This document shows positions 24,237 through 33,090 of a DNA stretch of 64,000 bases, piece after piece (positions within the stretch are counted from its first letter, which is position 1; every line of letters starts with the position of its first letter). Origin of the DNA: Pararhizobium sp. A13 (GTDB taxonomy: Bacteria; Pseudomonadota; Alphaproteobacteria; Rhizobiales; Rhizobiaceae); assembly GCF_040126305.1 (NCBI RefSeq), contig NZ_CP149512.1, positions 62,001 to 126,000 on the forward strand. Reading direction: 5' to 3'. The translations under genes and the position numbers were made by a program. The notes under the pieces are model-generated. The model was not told the DNA's origin and ran no database searches. It worked only from the letters and a program-made list of their open reading frames with translations.

Positions 24237-25273
24237 TGATCGGCGTCGCGGTGATCGGCTACGGCTATTGGGGACCTAACCTGGTTAGAAATATCGCGGA
24301 AGTCCCTGGCGCTCGCCTTCTCTATGTTTGTGATCTCATGAAGGAACGATTGGCAGCCGTTAAAGCACGCTATCCGGCAGTGGAGATAACCGACGACTTC
24401 GAGCAGGTCTTGCGCGATCCCAGTGTCGATGCGATCGCGATAGCCACCCCGGTGTCGACCCATTTCAAACTCGCGATGAAAGCGATGATGGCGGGCAAGC
24501 ATGTCTTTGTCGAAAAGCCGATGGCCTCGACGGTGGATGAGGCACGCCGCATGGTCGATGAAGCCGCCCGCAGGCGCTTGATACTCGCCGTCGATCATAC
24601 GTTCGTGCATACGGGTGCGGTCCGCAAGATGCGCGAAATCGTCGAGAACGGGCTTGGGGACCTGTATTATTATGACTCTGTCCGGGTCAATCTCGGACTG
24701 TTCCAACACGATGTCAGCGTGATCTGGGACCTTGCCGTCCACGATCTCTCCATCATGGACTACGTGTTACCGGAAAAGCCGGTTGCCGTGTCAGCAACGG
24801 GTATGAGTCACGTCGTCGGCGAACCTGAGAACATCGCCTATCTCAATCTCTTTTTCGAAAGCAAGCTGATTGCTCACGTCCATGTCAATTGGCTTGCGCC
24901 TGTCAAAGTGCGCCGGACGCTGATCGGCGGTAGCAGCAAGATGATCGTGTATGACGATCTGGAGCCCAGCGAGAAGATCAAGATCTACGACAAGGGCATC
25001 ACGCTGAATGGCAATCCACAACGGAATGGCGAGAAGGTCTATCAGATGCTGGTGGGCTACCGCACCGGTGACATGTATGCGCCGCATCTGGACATGACCG
25101 AGGCGCTGAGCCGCGAACTGGGCCAATTCGTCGATTGCGTCGAACGAAATCAGCAGCCCATTGTCGATGGACAGGCTGGCTTGCGCGTTGTCCGCATTCT
25201 CGAAGCTGCAACCCAGTCCCTTGCGCAGCGCGGGCGGGTGGTCGAACTCGAACAAACGAGGCGGATCGCATGA
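24233..25273 (+). CDS. Gfo/Idh/MocA-family NAD-dependent sugar oxidoreductase
   Basis: A 346-residue oxidoreductase. The Rossmann motif VAVIGYGYWGPNLVRN is at the N-terminus, IATPVSTHF follows, and VEKPMASTVDEARRM contains the EKP lysine motif of the family. The second domain contributes the substrate pocket, with DLAVHDLSIMDYV as its likely catalytic H/D segment. In analogous clusters (WbpB/WlbA) the enzyme oxidises the C3 hydroxyl of a UDP-GlcNAc-uronate so that an aminotransferase can act; that role is inferred from neighbours. ATG 24233 overlaps the upstream stop (ATGA) and has AGGAG 5 bases upstream. Its own stop overlaps the start of the next gene by 4 bp. Confidence 0.85.
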   Translation: MMIGVAVIGYGYWGPNLVRNIAEVPGARLLYVCDLMKERLAAVKARYPAVEITDDFEQVLRDPSVDAIAIATPVSTHFKLAMKAMMAGKHVFVEKPMASTVDEARRMVDEAARRRLILAVDHTFVHTGAVRKMREIVENGLGDLYYYDSVRVNLGLFQHDVSVIWDLAVHDLSIMDYVLPEKPVAVSATGMSHVVGEPENIAYLNLFFESKLIAHVHVNWLAPVKVRRTLIGGSSKMIVYDDLEPSEKIKIYDKGITLNGNPQRNGEKVYQMLVGYRTGDMYAPHLDMTEALSRELGQFVDCVERNQQPIVDGQAGLRVVRILEAATQSLAQRGRVVELEQTRRIA

Positions 25274-26376
25274 TCCCTTTCCTTGATCTGAAAGCGCAAT
25301 ATGCATCGATCAAGAGCGAGATCGATACAGCGGTTCTGGGTGTGCTTGCCTCGGCCCAATATGTTCTGGGCGAAGAAGTTGCGCACCTTGAAGAAGAGTT
25401 TGCTGCTTATTGCGACGTGAGGCATGCCGTGGCCGTCAATACCGGCACGAGCGCACTGCATCTTGCCTTGCTTGCCGCGGGCGTGGGCCCCGGCGACGAA
25501 GTCATCACCGTTCCGTTCACCTTCGTCGCGACGGTATCGGCGGTTTGCTATACCGGCGCATTGCCTGTGTTTGTCGATGTCGAGCCGGTCACCTTGACCA
25601 TGGATCCGGGAAAGCTGGAAGCAGCGATCACGTCCCGTACAAAGGCAATTATCCCTGTTCATCTGTACGGGCAGATGGCCGACATGGACGCGATCATGTC
25701 AATCGCGGCGCGTCACGACATCGCCGTGATCGAAGACGCCTGCCAGGCCCACGGCGCGGAATATGACGGTCACCGGGCGGGCAGCATGGGAGTATCCGGT
25801 TGCTTCAGCTTCTACCCGGGCAAGAACCTCGGCGCCTGTGGCGAGGGTGGCATCGCCGTCACCAATAACGATGCGCATGCCAAAACCATGCGGATGCTGA
25901 GGGATTGGGGGCAGGAGAGGCGCTATCACCATGTGTTGAAGGGGTTCAACTACCGCATGGACGGCATTCAGGGTGCAATCCTGCGCGTAAAACTCCGCCA
26001 TCTGGACGCCTGGACCGCCGCGCGGCGCGCGCATGCGATACGCTATTCGTCCCTGCTTGCCGAGCTGGGCACGGTTAAGACGCCGGTCGAGGTCGCCCAT
26101 CGCCGGCACGTCTACCATATCTATGCTGTCCAATGCAGGGATCGTGACGGGCTTCACCGGGCTTTGGCGGCCGAAGGCATCCAGTCGGGTCTTCACTATC
26201 CGATCCCCGTGCACCTCCAAAGGGCTCACGAAGACCTGGGATATCGGCCAGGTGATTTTCCGGTATCCGAGACTGCTGCGTGCACGGTGCTTTCGCTGCC
26301 AATCTATCCTGAAATGACGGCAAGACAGGTCGAACAGGTGGTTGCAGCCATGGAGCAGGACGCCTATGTCGGTTGA
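25270..26376 (+). CDS. DegT/DnrJ/EryC1/StrS-family PLP aminotransferase (WbpE/WlbC-like)
   Basis: A 368-residue fold-type I PLP enzyme that aminates a keto-sugar nucleotide, probably the 3-keto product of the preceding oxidoreductase, with glutamate as usual donor. Motifs are MIPFLDLKAQY at the start, NTGTSALHLAL binding the PLP phosphate, VPFTFVATVSAV, VIEDACQAHGAEY with the PLP-ring Asp, and the Schiff-base lysine in SFYPGKNLGACGEGG. The C-terminal HLQRAHEDLGYRPGDFP segment belongs to the substrate site. ATG 25270 overlaps the upstream stop by 4 bp, and the next gene starts 11 bp before its end. Confidence 0.9.
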   Translation: MIPFLDLKAQYASIKSEIDTAVLGVLASAQYVLGEEVAHLEEEFAAYCDVRHAVAVNTGTSALHLALLAAGVGPGDEVITVPFTFVATVSAVCYTGALPVFVDVEPVTLTMDPGKLEAAITSRTKAIIPVHLYGQMADMDAIMSIAARHDIAVIEDACQAHGAEYDGHRAGSMGVSGCFSFYPGKNLGACGEGGIAVTNNDAHAKTMRMLRDWGQERRYHHVLKGFNYRMDGIQGAILRVKLRHLDAWTAARRAHAIRYSSLLAELGTVKTPVEVAHRRHVYHIYAVQCRDRDGLHRALAAEGIQSGLHYPIPVHLQRAHEDLGYRPGDFPVSETAACTVLSLPIYPEMTARQVEQVVAAMEQDAYVG

Positions 26377-27088
26377 GAAAATCTCCATGACACGAATTGT
26401 CCAGGCCGTGCATGGCCGCCGCGAGGTCCCGGAAGACCCGGGCTTCCAAAAGGAACTCGCCGTTGAACTGAAGAGATCTTACGGCTCGGCCGGCCTTCTG
26501 GAGCTTTACGGGCGCTTTTCATCCGGCGACGGCTTCATCGACGCCTTGATGCGCCGAACGATCTGGCAGGCGATCGCACGGCGATGCGGCACCGGTCTCC
26601 AGGTCGGTAGCGGCGCGGGCTTCAAACATCCCGAAACATTTGAGATCGGCAATGGCGTCTTCATCGGCGCACAGGCCTATATCCAGGGTAGGTACGATGG
26701 AACCTGCGTGATTGGCGACAACGTTTGGATTGGCCCGCAAGCCTACATGGATGCGCGCGACCTGGTGATCGAGGAATGCGTCGGCTGGGGGCCGGGCGCC
26801 AAGTTGCTTGGTTCCAATCATACGGCCTTTCCGGTTGACGTGCCCATCATCCGAACGGATCTCGAAATCAAGCCCGTGCGCGTGGGTGCCTGGGCGGATA
26901 TCGGGACGAACGCAACGATCCTTCCTGGTGTGACAATCGGGAAAGGCGCGATCGTCGGCGCGGGCGCCGTCGTCGTTTCGGATGTCGAACCATTCGCGGT
27001 TGTTGCCGGCGTCCCGGCTAGGTTCCTGCGTTGGCGAACTGATCAGACACCGGCGAATCCACAGGAGGGGGCCAACCATGCGGAATAG
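26366..27088 (+). CDS. Hexapeptide-repeat acyltransferase (second in operon)
   Basis: A 240-residue protein. An alpha-helical N-terminal region of about 75 residues is followed by a left-handed beta-helix: GNGVFIGAQAYIQGRYDGTC, VWIGPQAYMDARD and ATILPGVTIGKGAIVGAGAV, closing with FAVVAGVPARFLRWR. The conserved SNHTAF motif places the catalytic His in the maltose/galactoside O-acetyltransferase (LacA/NodL-like) superfamily. It may O-acetylate a sugar nucleotide or the glycan; the acceptor is unknown. ATG 26366 has GGAGCAGGA upstream; a second ATG at 26387 is possible. It overlaps both neighbours by 11 bp. Confidence 0.82.
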   Translation: MSVEKISMTRIVQAVHGRREVPEDPGFQKELAVELKRSYGSAGLLELYGRFSSGDGFIDALMRRTIWQAIARRCGTGLQVGSGAGFKHPETFEIGNGVFIGAQAYIQGRYDGTCVIGDNVWIGPQAYMDARDLVIEECVGWGPGAKLLGSNHTAFPVDVPIIRTDLEIKPVRVGAWADIGTNATILPGVTIGKGAIVGAGAVVVSDVEPFAVVAGVPARFLRWRTDQTPANPQEGANHAE

Positions 27089-28091
27089 GCGAATCCTGAT
27101 CACTGGTGGCGCAGGCTTCATCGGCACACATCTTGCCGAGCACCTGGCAGGCAAGTATGAACTGATCCTGCTCGATAATTTCCGGCGCAACTCGCTTCAG
27201 TCCACCAACCTCCTGGAGCACGAGGGCATCAGCATTGTCGAGGCCGATGTGCTCGATCAGAGCGCAATGTTCGATGTCACCGAGCATGTTGACGTAGTGG
27301 TGCACCTGGCTGCGATAGCCGGCGTCAACAGCTACTATGAGGAGTCGCTTCGCACGCTTCAGGTCAATATCCTCGGCACGGTCAACTTGCTCGAGGCTTC
27401 GGCTCGCCGCGGAGTGAGCCAGTTCATCGACTTCTCCACAAGCGAGGTCTTCGGCCCAGATGCCATGTGGGTCACCGAGGAATCGCCGCACGGTATCGGA
27501 CCGGTATCGGACAGGCGTTGGGTCTATGCCGCCAGCAAACTTGCCTCCGAGCACTTCACCTTGCGCTACGGTGAGCAATACGGCTTTTCCTGCACCTGCG
27601 TACGGCCCTTCAACATCTATGGCCCTCGTCAAACGGGCGAGGGCGCCATCGGAAACTTCTTGCGTGCAGCGCTCGTGGGTGAACCGCTCAACGTGTATAA
27701 CGACGGTTCACCGATCCGGGCCTGGTGCTACGTCACCGATATAGTCGAGGCCATCGCTGCCATCATCGCCCGACCCGAGGCCGCGGTCGGCCAGAGCTTC
27801 AACATCGGCAATCCGCGTGAGATCGAGACGACGTTGGGCTTAGCACGGCGGATTGCTCGCCTCGTGCCGGGAACGGAAATCTGCCATGTGCGCATGGAGC
27901 GCGCCGAGGTCAGGGCACGCGTGCCCTCCATCGAAAAGGCGCAGCGGATGCTCGGCTTCGAGCCCAAAATTGATCTCGACGAGGGTCTCCGTCGGACCCT
28001 TGAATGGTTTAGTCGGAGGACTTCGGATGAAAATTGCGGTCATCGGAGCGGGCAAGATGGGGTTGCCGCTCGCCTGCCAGTTCGCGGCTAG
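27078..28091 (+). CDS. Extended SDR NAD-dependent epimerase/dehydratase
   Basis: A 337-residue nucleotide-sugar SDR. It has ILITGGAGFIGTHLAEHL (NAD Gly motif), VVHLAAIAG, the catalytic Ser/Thr in DFSTSEVFGP and the YAASK Tyr-x3-Lys pair, plus RPFNIYGPRQ and a C-terminal substrate domain with SPIRAWCYVTD, seen in UDP-glucuronate decarboxylases, 4-epimerases and 4,6-dehydratases. The exact reaction cannot be told. GGAGGGGG sits 6-7 bases before ATG 27078. The last 65 bp are also the start of the next gene in another frame, an unusually long overlap; the final 20 residues (after RRTSDE) look non-conserved. Confidence 0.85.
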   Translation: MRNRRILITGGAGFIGTHLAEHLAGKYELILLDNFRRNSLQSTNLLEHEGISIVEADVLDQSAMFDVTEHVDVVVHLAAIAGVNSYYEESLRTLQVNILGTVNLLEASARRGVSQFIDFSTSEVFGPDAMWVTEESPHGIGPVSDRRWVYAASKLASEHFTLRYGEQYGFSCTCVRPFNIYGPRQTGEGAIGNFLRAALVGEPLNVYNDGSPIRAWCYVTDIVEAIAAIIARPEAAVGQSFNIGNPREIETTLGLARRIARLVPGTEICHVRMERAEVRARVPSIEKAQRMLGFEPKIDLDEGLRRTLEWFSRRTSDENCGHRSGQDGVAARLPVRG

Positions 28092-29307
28092 GGGTGGCAC
28101 CGTCGTGGCCTGCGACGTTCGGCAGGTCGTCGTCGATACCATCAATCGTGGCGAGTGCCCCATTGACGAGCCAGGCGTACTCGAGTTGCTCAAGGCTGCC
28201 GTCCAGGCAGGTCAACTGCGGGCGACAACGAGCATTGCGGCCGCGGTCGCTGAGGCCGAAGTGGTGGTAGTCATCGTCCCGGTACTCTTGACGGCCGAGT
28301 GTGATGCTGATCTCTCCATTATGGAAAGCGTTACCCGCCAGGTCGGAACCAATCTACGGCCGGGCACTATGGTTTGCTACGAGACAACTCTTCCCGTCGG
28401 AACAACCCGGCGCTTGGCAACAATCCTCGAGGAGAGCGGCTATGTTGCGGGGCGCGATTTCGACGTTGTCTTCTCGCCCGAACGAGTCAAGAGCCAGTTC
28501 GTGCTTGAACACCTTGAGTGCAACACCAAGGTGGTTGGCGGGTTGACGCCGGCCGCGGGTGCTCGCGCCGCGGCGTTCTACGCTACCTATCTAGGTGCCC
28601 CGACCGCTGATGTCGGTTCGCCCGAAGCGGCTGAACTCGTCAAGTTAGCCGGCATGGTCTATCGCGATGTTGCCATTGCCATCAGCAACGAGATAGCCCG
28701 TTATGCTGAGGCAGTCGGGGTTGACATTCACGCCATCCTGCCGGCCATCAACGCCGACGGGGAGGCGGCGCTGCTCTCTCCCGGCATCGGGGTGGGCGGC
28801 CATTGCACTCCAGTCTATCCTCATTTCGTCATCGGAGACGGTAAGCGGCGGGATGTCAACATGGCAATGACCCAGCTCGCACGCAGAGTGAACGACGGCC
28901 AGGCGGCCTGGGCCATCGACCGACTGGAACAGGCTTGGCGACCGGTGCGCAACGAGGATGTGCTGGTCCTCGGCCTCGGCTTCCGCCCGCAGGTAAAAGA
29001 GCATATCTGCTCGAGTTCCTTCCTCATCGGTTCGACCTTACGTGAGCGCGGCGCCCGCGTCTTCCTAAACGACATGTTGTATTCGCACGACGAGATCCGC
29101 CTGCATGGGTTTGATCCTGTTGATGTCCATGATCGCCGCCTGCCGCCGGCGCTTGTTCTCAGCACCGCACACGATGTTTACCGTCGGCTCGACATGAGGC
29201 ACCTCGCACGCCGTGGCGTCGAGGCCATTGTCGACGGCCGCGCCGTCTGGCAGCCCGATGAGGCGCGTGCCGCCGGCATCATCTATGTCGGGGTCGGCCG
29301 GCCATGA
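28027..29307 (+). CDS. UDP-glucose/GDP-mannose dehydrogenase family, nucleotide-sugar 6-dehydrogenase
   Basis: A 426-residue enzyme distinct from the WecC-like one at 135-1391. Motifs are IAVIGAGKMGLPLACQ, VIVPVLL, YETTLPVGTT, FSPERVKSQFVLEHL and the active cysteine in GIGVGGHCTPVYPHF. The C-terminal domain has GLGFRPQVKEHICSS. In this operon it is the best candidate for the C6 oxidation (WbpA-like) that opens the pathway continued by the oxidoreductase, aminotransferase and N-acetyltransferase genes. ATG 28027 has GGAGG about 7 bases upstream. It overlaps the preceding gene by 65 bp and the next by 4 bp (ATGA). Confidence 0.87.
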   Translation: MKIAVIGAGKMGLPLACQFAARGGTVVACDVRQVVVDTINRGECPIDEPGVLELLKAAVQAGQLRATTSIAAAVAEAEVVVVIVPVLLTAECDADLSIMESVTRQVGTNLRPGTMVCYETTLPVGTTRRLATILEESGYVAGRDFDVVFSPERVKSQFVLEHLECNTKVVGGLTPAAGARAAAFYATYLGAPTADVGSPEAAELVKLAGMVYRDVAIAISNEIARYAEAVGVDIHAILPAINADGEAALLSPGIGVGGHCTPVYPHFVIGDGKRRDVNMAMTQLARRVNDGQAAWAIDRLEQAWRPVRNEDVLVLGLGFRPQVKEHICSSSFLIGSTLRERGARVFLNDMLYSHDEIRLHGFDPVDVHDRRLPPALVLSTAHDVYRRLDMRHLARRGVEAIVDGRAVWQPDEARAAGIIYVGVGRP

Positions 29308-30470
29308 TCCCGATCAGCAAACCCCAGATGGATGAAGAGGAGGCCGAAGCCGCCCGTCGTGTCATCCTGTCCGGCTGGGTGACGCAGGGACCGGAGGTCG
29401 CAGCGTTCGAGGGCGAGTTTGCCGAGTTCGTCGGCGCGCCTCATGCATGTGCCGTATCCAATTGCACGACCGCTCTTCATCTTGCGCTAAGGGCTGTCGG
29501 CATCGGCGCGGCGGACGAAGTCATTACCGTCAGCCATTCTTTCATTGCAACAGCAAACGCCATTCGCTATTGCGGCGCCGTGCCGGTGTTTGTAGATGTT
29601 GAGGTTGATGGCTTCAACATCGATCCGAGCCTGATCGAGGCAGCGGTCACGCCACGCACGAAGGCGATCTTGTGCGTGCACCAACTTGGCATGCCCTGCG
29701 ACCTCGGCCGTATAGTGGAGATGGGTCGTCGGCTTTCCATTCCGGTCATTGAAGACGCCGCCTGCGCATCCGGAAGCGAAATTCTATGGGAAGGCCAATG
29801 GCAGAAAATTGGCAGGCCACACGGCGATATCGCCTGTTTTTCGTTCCATCCGCGCAAGGTCATCACGACGGGTGACGGCGGAATGCTGACCACTGCCAAC
29901 GCCGACTACGATCGCAAATTTCGACTGTGGAGACAGCACGGCATGAGTGTCACCGATGCGGTCCGCCACGGCTCGCGCCAGGTCATCTACGAGGGCTATC
30001 CCGAGCTTGGTTACAATTATCGCATGACCGATCTTCAAGCTGCAGTTGGCCGAGTGCAATTGACACGTCTTCCCGCTTTCATCTCAAGGCGGCGTCATCT
30101 TGCCGAGCAGTATCGGCAGAGCCTGCGCGACATCCCCTGGTTGGAGACGCCCGTAGAACCAGCATGGGCGCGCAGCAACTGGCAGAGCTATTGTGTCAAG
30201 ATTCCGCCATGGCTCGACCAGCGGAACACGATGCAGATGCTGCTCGACAAGGGAATTTCAACCCGGCGCGGCGTCATGAATATCCATCGTGAAACCGCTT
30301 ACGCGGACAAAGCGTCGCATCGGGTAGCTGCAAATCTTGCGCACAGCGTTGCCGCACAGGAAGGTGCTATCATTCTGCCACTGTTTGCGCAGATGACGGA
30401 CGATGAAATCTCGTTTGTCGCGGAGGCGCTTCGCGGCATGTGCGGCGACCGCCGAGCGGCGACTGCATGA
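29304..30470 (+). CDS. DegT/DnrJ/EryC1/StrS-family PLP aminotransferase (second)
   Basis: A 388-residue sugar aminotransferase with MIPISKPQMDEEEAEAARR at the N-terminus, SNCTTALHLAL (PLP phosphate), VSHSFIATANAIRY, VIEDAACASGSE, and the PLP lysine in CFSFHPRKVITTGDGGM; the substrate-side ELGYNYRMTDLQAAVG follows. It is less like WbpE than the first aminotransferase and more like the PglE/ArnB/PseC-type group, so it may aminate C4 of a keto-sugar. The 27078 SDR would be a candidate partner. It is the last gene of the operon and starts inside the previous stop codon. Confidence 0.87.
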   Translation: MIPISKPQMDEEEAEAARRVILSGWVTQGPEVAAFEGEFAEFVGAPHACAVSNCTTALHLALRAVGIGAADEVITVSHSFIATANAIRYCGAVPVFVDVEVDGFNIDPSLIEAAVTPRTKAILCVHQLGMPCDLGRIVEMGRRLSIPVIEDAACASGSEILWEGQWQKIGRPHGDIACFSFHPRKVITTGDGGMLTTANADYDRKFRLWRQHGMSVTDAVRHGSRQVIYEGYPELGYNYRMTDLQAAVGRVQLTRLPAFISRRRHLAEQYRQSLRDIPWLETPVEPAWARSNWQSYCVKIPPWLDQRNTMQMLLDKGISTRRGVMNIHRETAYADKASHRVAANLAHSVAAQEGAIILPLFAQMTDDEISFVAEALRGMCGDRRAATA

Positions 30471-30480
30471 TCTCCTACTG

Positions 30481-30590
30481 CGTAATTCCTTAAATCGGAA
30501 CCGATTTTTGGATAAAATTATGCAGCATTTCAAAGTGTTACAGCGCCCTTTGCAAGTCTGAAAAGACGCGCGGCGCTGTACGTTTTAGGT
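30481..30590. repeat. Palindromic intergenic element, probable operon terminator
   Basis: Two stem-loops lie in tandem. AAATCGG-AA-CCGATTT at 30492-30507 runs into a T-rich end. TACAGCGCC/GGCGCTGTA (30539-30547 and 30572-30580) encloses an inner hairpin GTCT-GAAA-AGAC (30556-30567) and is followed by CGTTTTA. I recognise this combined layout from many intergenic regions of Rhizobium-type genomes (from memory, not searched). Here it sits just after the seven-gene operon and before a convergent gene, so it likely ends transcription. Confidence 0.6.
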
Positions 30591-30656
30591 TTCCTGAAAA
30601 TCAAACCACAGGATAATTCAAAGCGTGGCGATTGGGCCCTTCGCGGCACCAGCACT

Positions 30657-32165
30657 TCAAGCTGACCTCAAGACCCATTTTCTGATCGGTCGCGGAAGCA
30701 ATTCCACTGGAAGAAGGTCGATTAGCTTTTTCAGTGAGTAAAGTCCGCTCAAAAGAACCGCCAAGAATCCGAGCGCTGTGGCTTGCCACAGCGGCAGGAA
30801 CAGGGTCGCGCAAAATATCAGTCCTGACAATGCGAGGAAAATGAGTCCAATCCTCCAATTGGCGAGGGACCATCGAAATCCGGTAAGCTTGCGTGCGAAC
30901 ATGTAGATGAGAATACTGTGCCAGACATAAAGCCCAAAAAAAGCCGCAGCGGAGCCGACCAGGCCGATTTTTGATACCAACAACCAGGCCAAGCCTATAT
31001 GCACGACAGTCGCGGCGATCTCAGTCCAGAAGAAGATTGCCTCCTCACCCTTCGCCAGCACGATGTAACCCATGGGCCAGGCTATGATGCGAAGCAACAT
31101 GCCAAGGCAAATCCAGCGTAGAAGATCGGCGGCAGCATAGAATTCGGGGGAATAGAACAGCCACATCACGAAGGGGGCAAATGTCAACGTCGCCAATACC
31201 CCCGGACCGGCAAGCAAAAGGCTGACTTGCGCCTGCTCATTGACCAGACGGTTACATGCCGCATGATCGCTCGATATCGCCGTGAGACGGGGGTAGAAGT
31301 CGGTCCCCATGGCCTGCAGGATGAAGCCGGCGTAGAGACTGCCGAGTGCCCAGGCGGCCTGGTACAAGCCCGCAGCCGCAACGCCACCTTGCTGCAGGAC
31401 GATAATGCGAACGACATAGGCACTGCCCAGGGTGAGCAAGCCGCTGATCATGAAGACGAAGCCCAGTTTCACGAGGCCAGCCAATTCTTGCCTGAACTGG
31501 GGAGCGGACAGATCCGGCGCATTTTGGAGCATCTGTCGGCTGTACCACCACGACGTCAAAAGCGTCGCGGCGGCGGCGGCGACGAGGGACGGCACGATCC
31601 CCTCAGACCCGAAGAGGTACACCAGCGGTATGGTCGTCACCGTTGTGAAGAATGCGGCAAGCACGTTGATGCGGGCAAGAGTTGAAATTTCACGTAGTCC
31701 CTGAATCAATGCGGTCTGGCCCGCAGAAGCCAAACGAAAGAAGATTGCAAGCGAGAGCAACGCGACGCCGATGACGTGCTGATGGTCGCCGAAAGTGAAC
31801 CAGGCGACGGGAAAGGCTAGTGCCGCAAGCAGGATCGCGCCGGCGATGCCGAGCGCGATGGACACGCGCTGAAGGACGGACGCGGTTCGCGCAATCTTGC
31901 CGGCATCTCCGGTTCCGGTCGCCTCGGCGATTTGGCGAACGCCGCTGGACTGAATGCCGAGACCGGCGACCGTCTGGGCGATATCGGCAATCGAGCTGTA
32001 GATGCCCATCAGACCCACACCTTCCGGTCCAAGCAGCATTGCCATTGCCTTGTTGCGGATGATGGCGAAACCCAACGTGACCACGGATGAACTTCCGATC
32101 AGGACGGTCGACTTGAGGATTTGGATGTAGGTGTGCCCTGCCACGGGGGTTCCGTTCACGTTCAT
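30657..32165 (-). CDS. Wzx-type O-antigen/EPS flippase
   Basis: A 502-residue polytopic inner-membrane protein of the MVF/polysaccharide-transporter superfamily, with about 12-14 hydrophobic segments over its whole length. The N-terminus has IRNKAMAMLLGPEGVGLMG, the segment typical of O-antigen translocases (WzxE-like), and the mid-section KLGFVFMISGLLTLGSAYVV. It would flip undecaprenyl-PP-linked repeat units to the periplasm for the Wzy-type protein at 15445-17019. ATG 32165 is chosen (MNVNGTP); a GTG at 32192 would overlap the rmlD stop. The gene follows rmlD by 7 bp on the same strand and is probably co-transcribed with it. Confidence 0.88.
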   Translation of the reverse strand: MNVNGTPVAGHTYIQILKSTVLIGSSSVVTLGFAIIRNKAMAMLLGPEGVGLMGIYSSIADIAQTVAGLGIQSSGVRQIAEATGTGDAGKIARTASVLQRVSIALGIAGAILLAALAFPVAWFTFGDHQHVIGVALLSLAIFFRLASAGQTALIQGLREISTLARINVLAAFFTTVTTIPLVYLFGSEGIVPSLVAAAAATLLTSWWYSRQMLQNAPDLSAPQFRQELAGLVKLGFVFMISGLLTLGSAYVVRIIVLQQGGVAAAGLYQAAWALGSLYAGFILQAMGTDFYPRLTAISSDHAACNRLVNEQAQVSLLLAGPGVLATLTFAPFVMWLFYSPEFYAAADLLRWICLGMLLRIIAWPMGYIVLAKGEEAIFFWTEIAATVVHIGLAWLLVSKIGLVGSAAAFFGLYVWHSILIYMFARKLTGFRWSLANWRIGLIFLALSGLIFCATLFLPLWQATALGFLAVLLSGLYSLKKLIDLLPVELLPRPIRKWVLRSA

Positions 32166-32172
32166 GGATCGT

Positions 32173-33090
32173 TCAAGCCTTTCGTTTCCCACGCGCTTTC
32201 GGTGGAAAGCCAGGGTAGTCCGCGGCGATGATGCGCCGGACGACGGTGTTTACGCTCGCCTGCCAGGTTGGCGCCCGCCAGCCGAAGGCCCTTTCGAATT
32301 TGTCGGTGGAGAGGCACGAATTGGACGGACGCTTGGCCTGCGTGCGGTAGTCGGCGGAAACGATCTCCTTCACCTCGGAGAATGGGCCGCCATGAGTCCG
32401 GCTCACCTCGAAGATATATCTGGCGAATCCGGACCAATTGGCCTCGCCGGTGCCGGCGACATGAAAGATGCCGGTATAATGTCTTGCGGGGTGCGTTGCG
32501 ACGAGCAGGATGGCGACTGCCAGGTCTAAAGCGGATGTTGGATTGCCCCATTGATCGGAAACGACCGCAATCGCCTGCCGCTCGGCTGCGAGGCGCAGCA
32601 TCGTCCTGACAAAATTGTGGCCGAATGGACTATAGAGCCAGCTCGTCCGCAGGATTATGTGGCGAGGGTTGATGCTGGCAACGGCGCGTTCACTTCGCAG
32701 CTTGGTGTAGCCATAGACGGTTTTCGGTTCGGCCTCGTCCTCTTCTTGGTAAGGATAGGGGGCGTCTCCGGAAAAGACGTAGTTGGTGGACAGATGTATA
32801 ATCGGCACGTGGAGCGTTGCCGCCGTCTCGGCGACGGTAGCGGCACCGTCCACATTGATTGCATAGGCGAGGTTCTGTTCGTCCTCGGCGCGATCGACCG
32901 CTGTATAGGCGGCTGCCGACACGACGATTTCGGGCTTCGCACCAAGAATTGCCTGTCTGATGGAAGAGGGATCGGCGAGGTCGAACTCCGGTCGTCCGAC
33001 GGTTACCAAATCGATGTCAGGCATGCTGGCCGCCACTTCGACAAGGCTGGTTACCACCTGGCCGCTCGTGCCGGTCACCACGATTTTCAT
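32173..33090 (-). CDS. rmlD: dTDP-4-dehydrorhamnose reductase (RmlD/RfbD family)
   Basis: A 305-residue SDR that reduces dTDP-4-dehydro-L-rhamnose to dTDP-L-rhamnose in the family's textbook role. It shows MKIVVTGTSGQV, VSAAAYTAVDRAE, HLSTNYVFSGD, the catalytic YGYTK, RTSWLYSPFGHNFVRTML and SDQWGNPTS, all standard RmlD landmarks. The usual partners RmlA, RmlB and RmlC are missing as intact genes; directly upstream is only an rmlA/rmlC relic whose stop overlaps this ATG (ATGA). Either the other Rml enzymes are encoded elsewhere, or this reductase now serves a different deoxysugar. wzx follows 7 bp downstream. Confidence 0.9.
   Translation of the reverse strand: MKIVVTGTSGQVVTSLVEVAASMPDIDLVTVGRPEFDLADPSSIRQAILGAKPEIVVSAAAYTAVDRAEDEQNLAYAINVDGAATVAETAATLHVPIIHLSTNYVFSGDAPYPYQEEDEAEPKTVYGYTKLRSERAVASINPRHIILRTSWLYSPFGHNFVRTMLRLAAERQAIAVVSDQWGNPTSALDLAVAILLVATHPARHYTGIFHVAGTGEANWSGFARYIFEVSRTHGGPFSEVKEIVSADYRTQAKRPSNSCLSTDKFERAFGWRAPTWQASVNTVVRRIIAADYPGFPPKARGKRKA

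Noticed and set aside
30539..30580. Possible tRNA or small RNA gene
   Set aside because: The fold is a simple nested hairpin without cloverleaf arms, and its position after an operon fits a terminator or repeat better.
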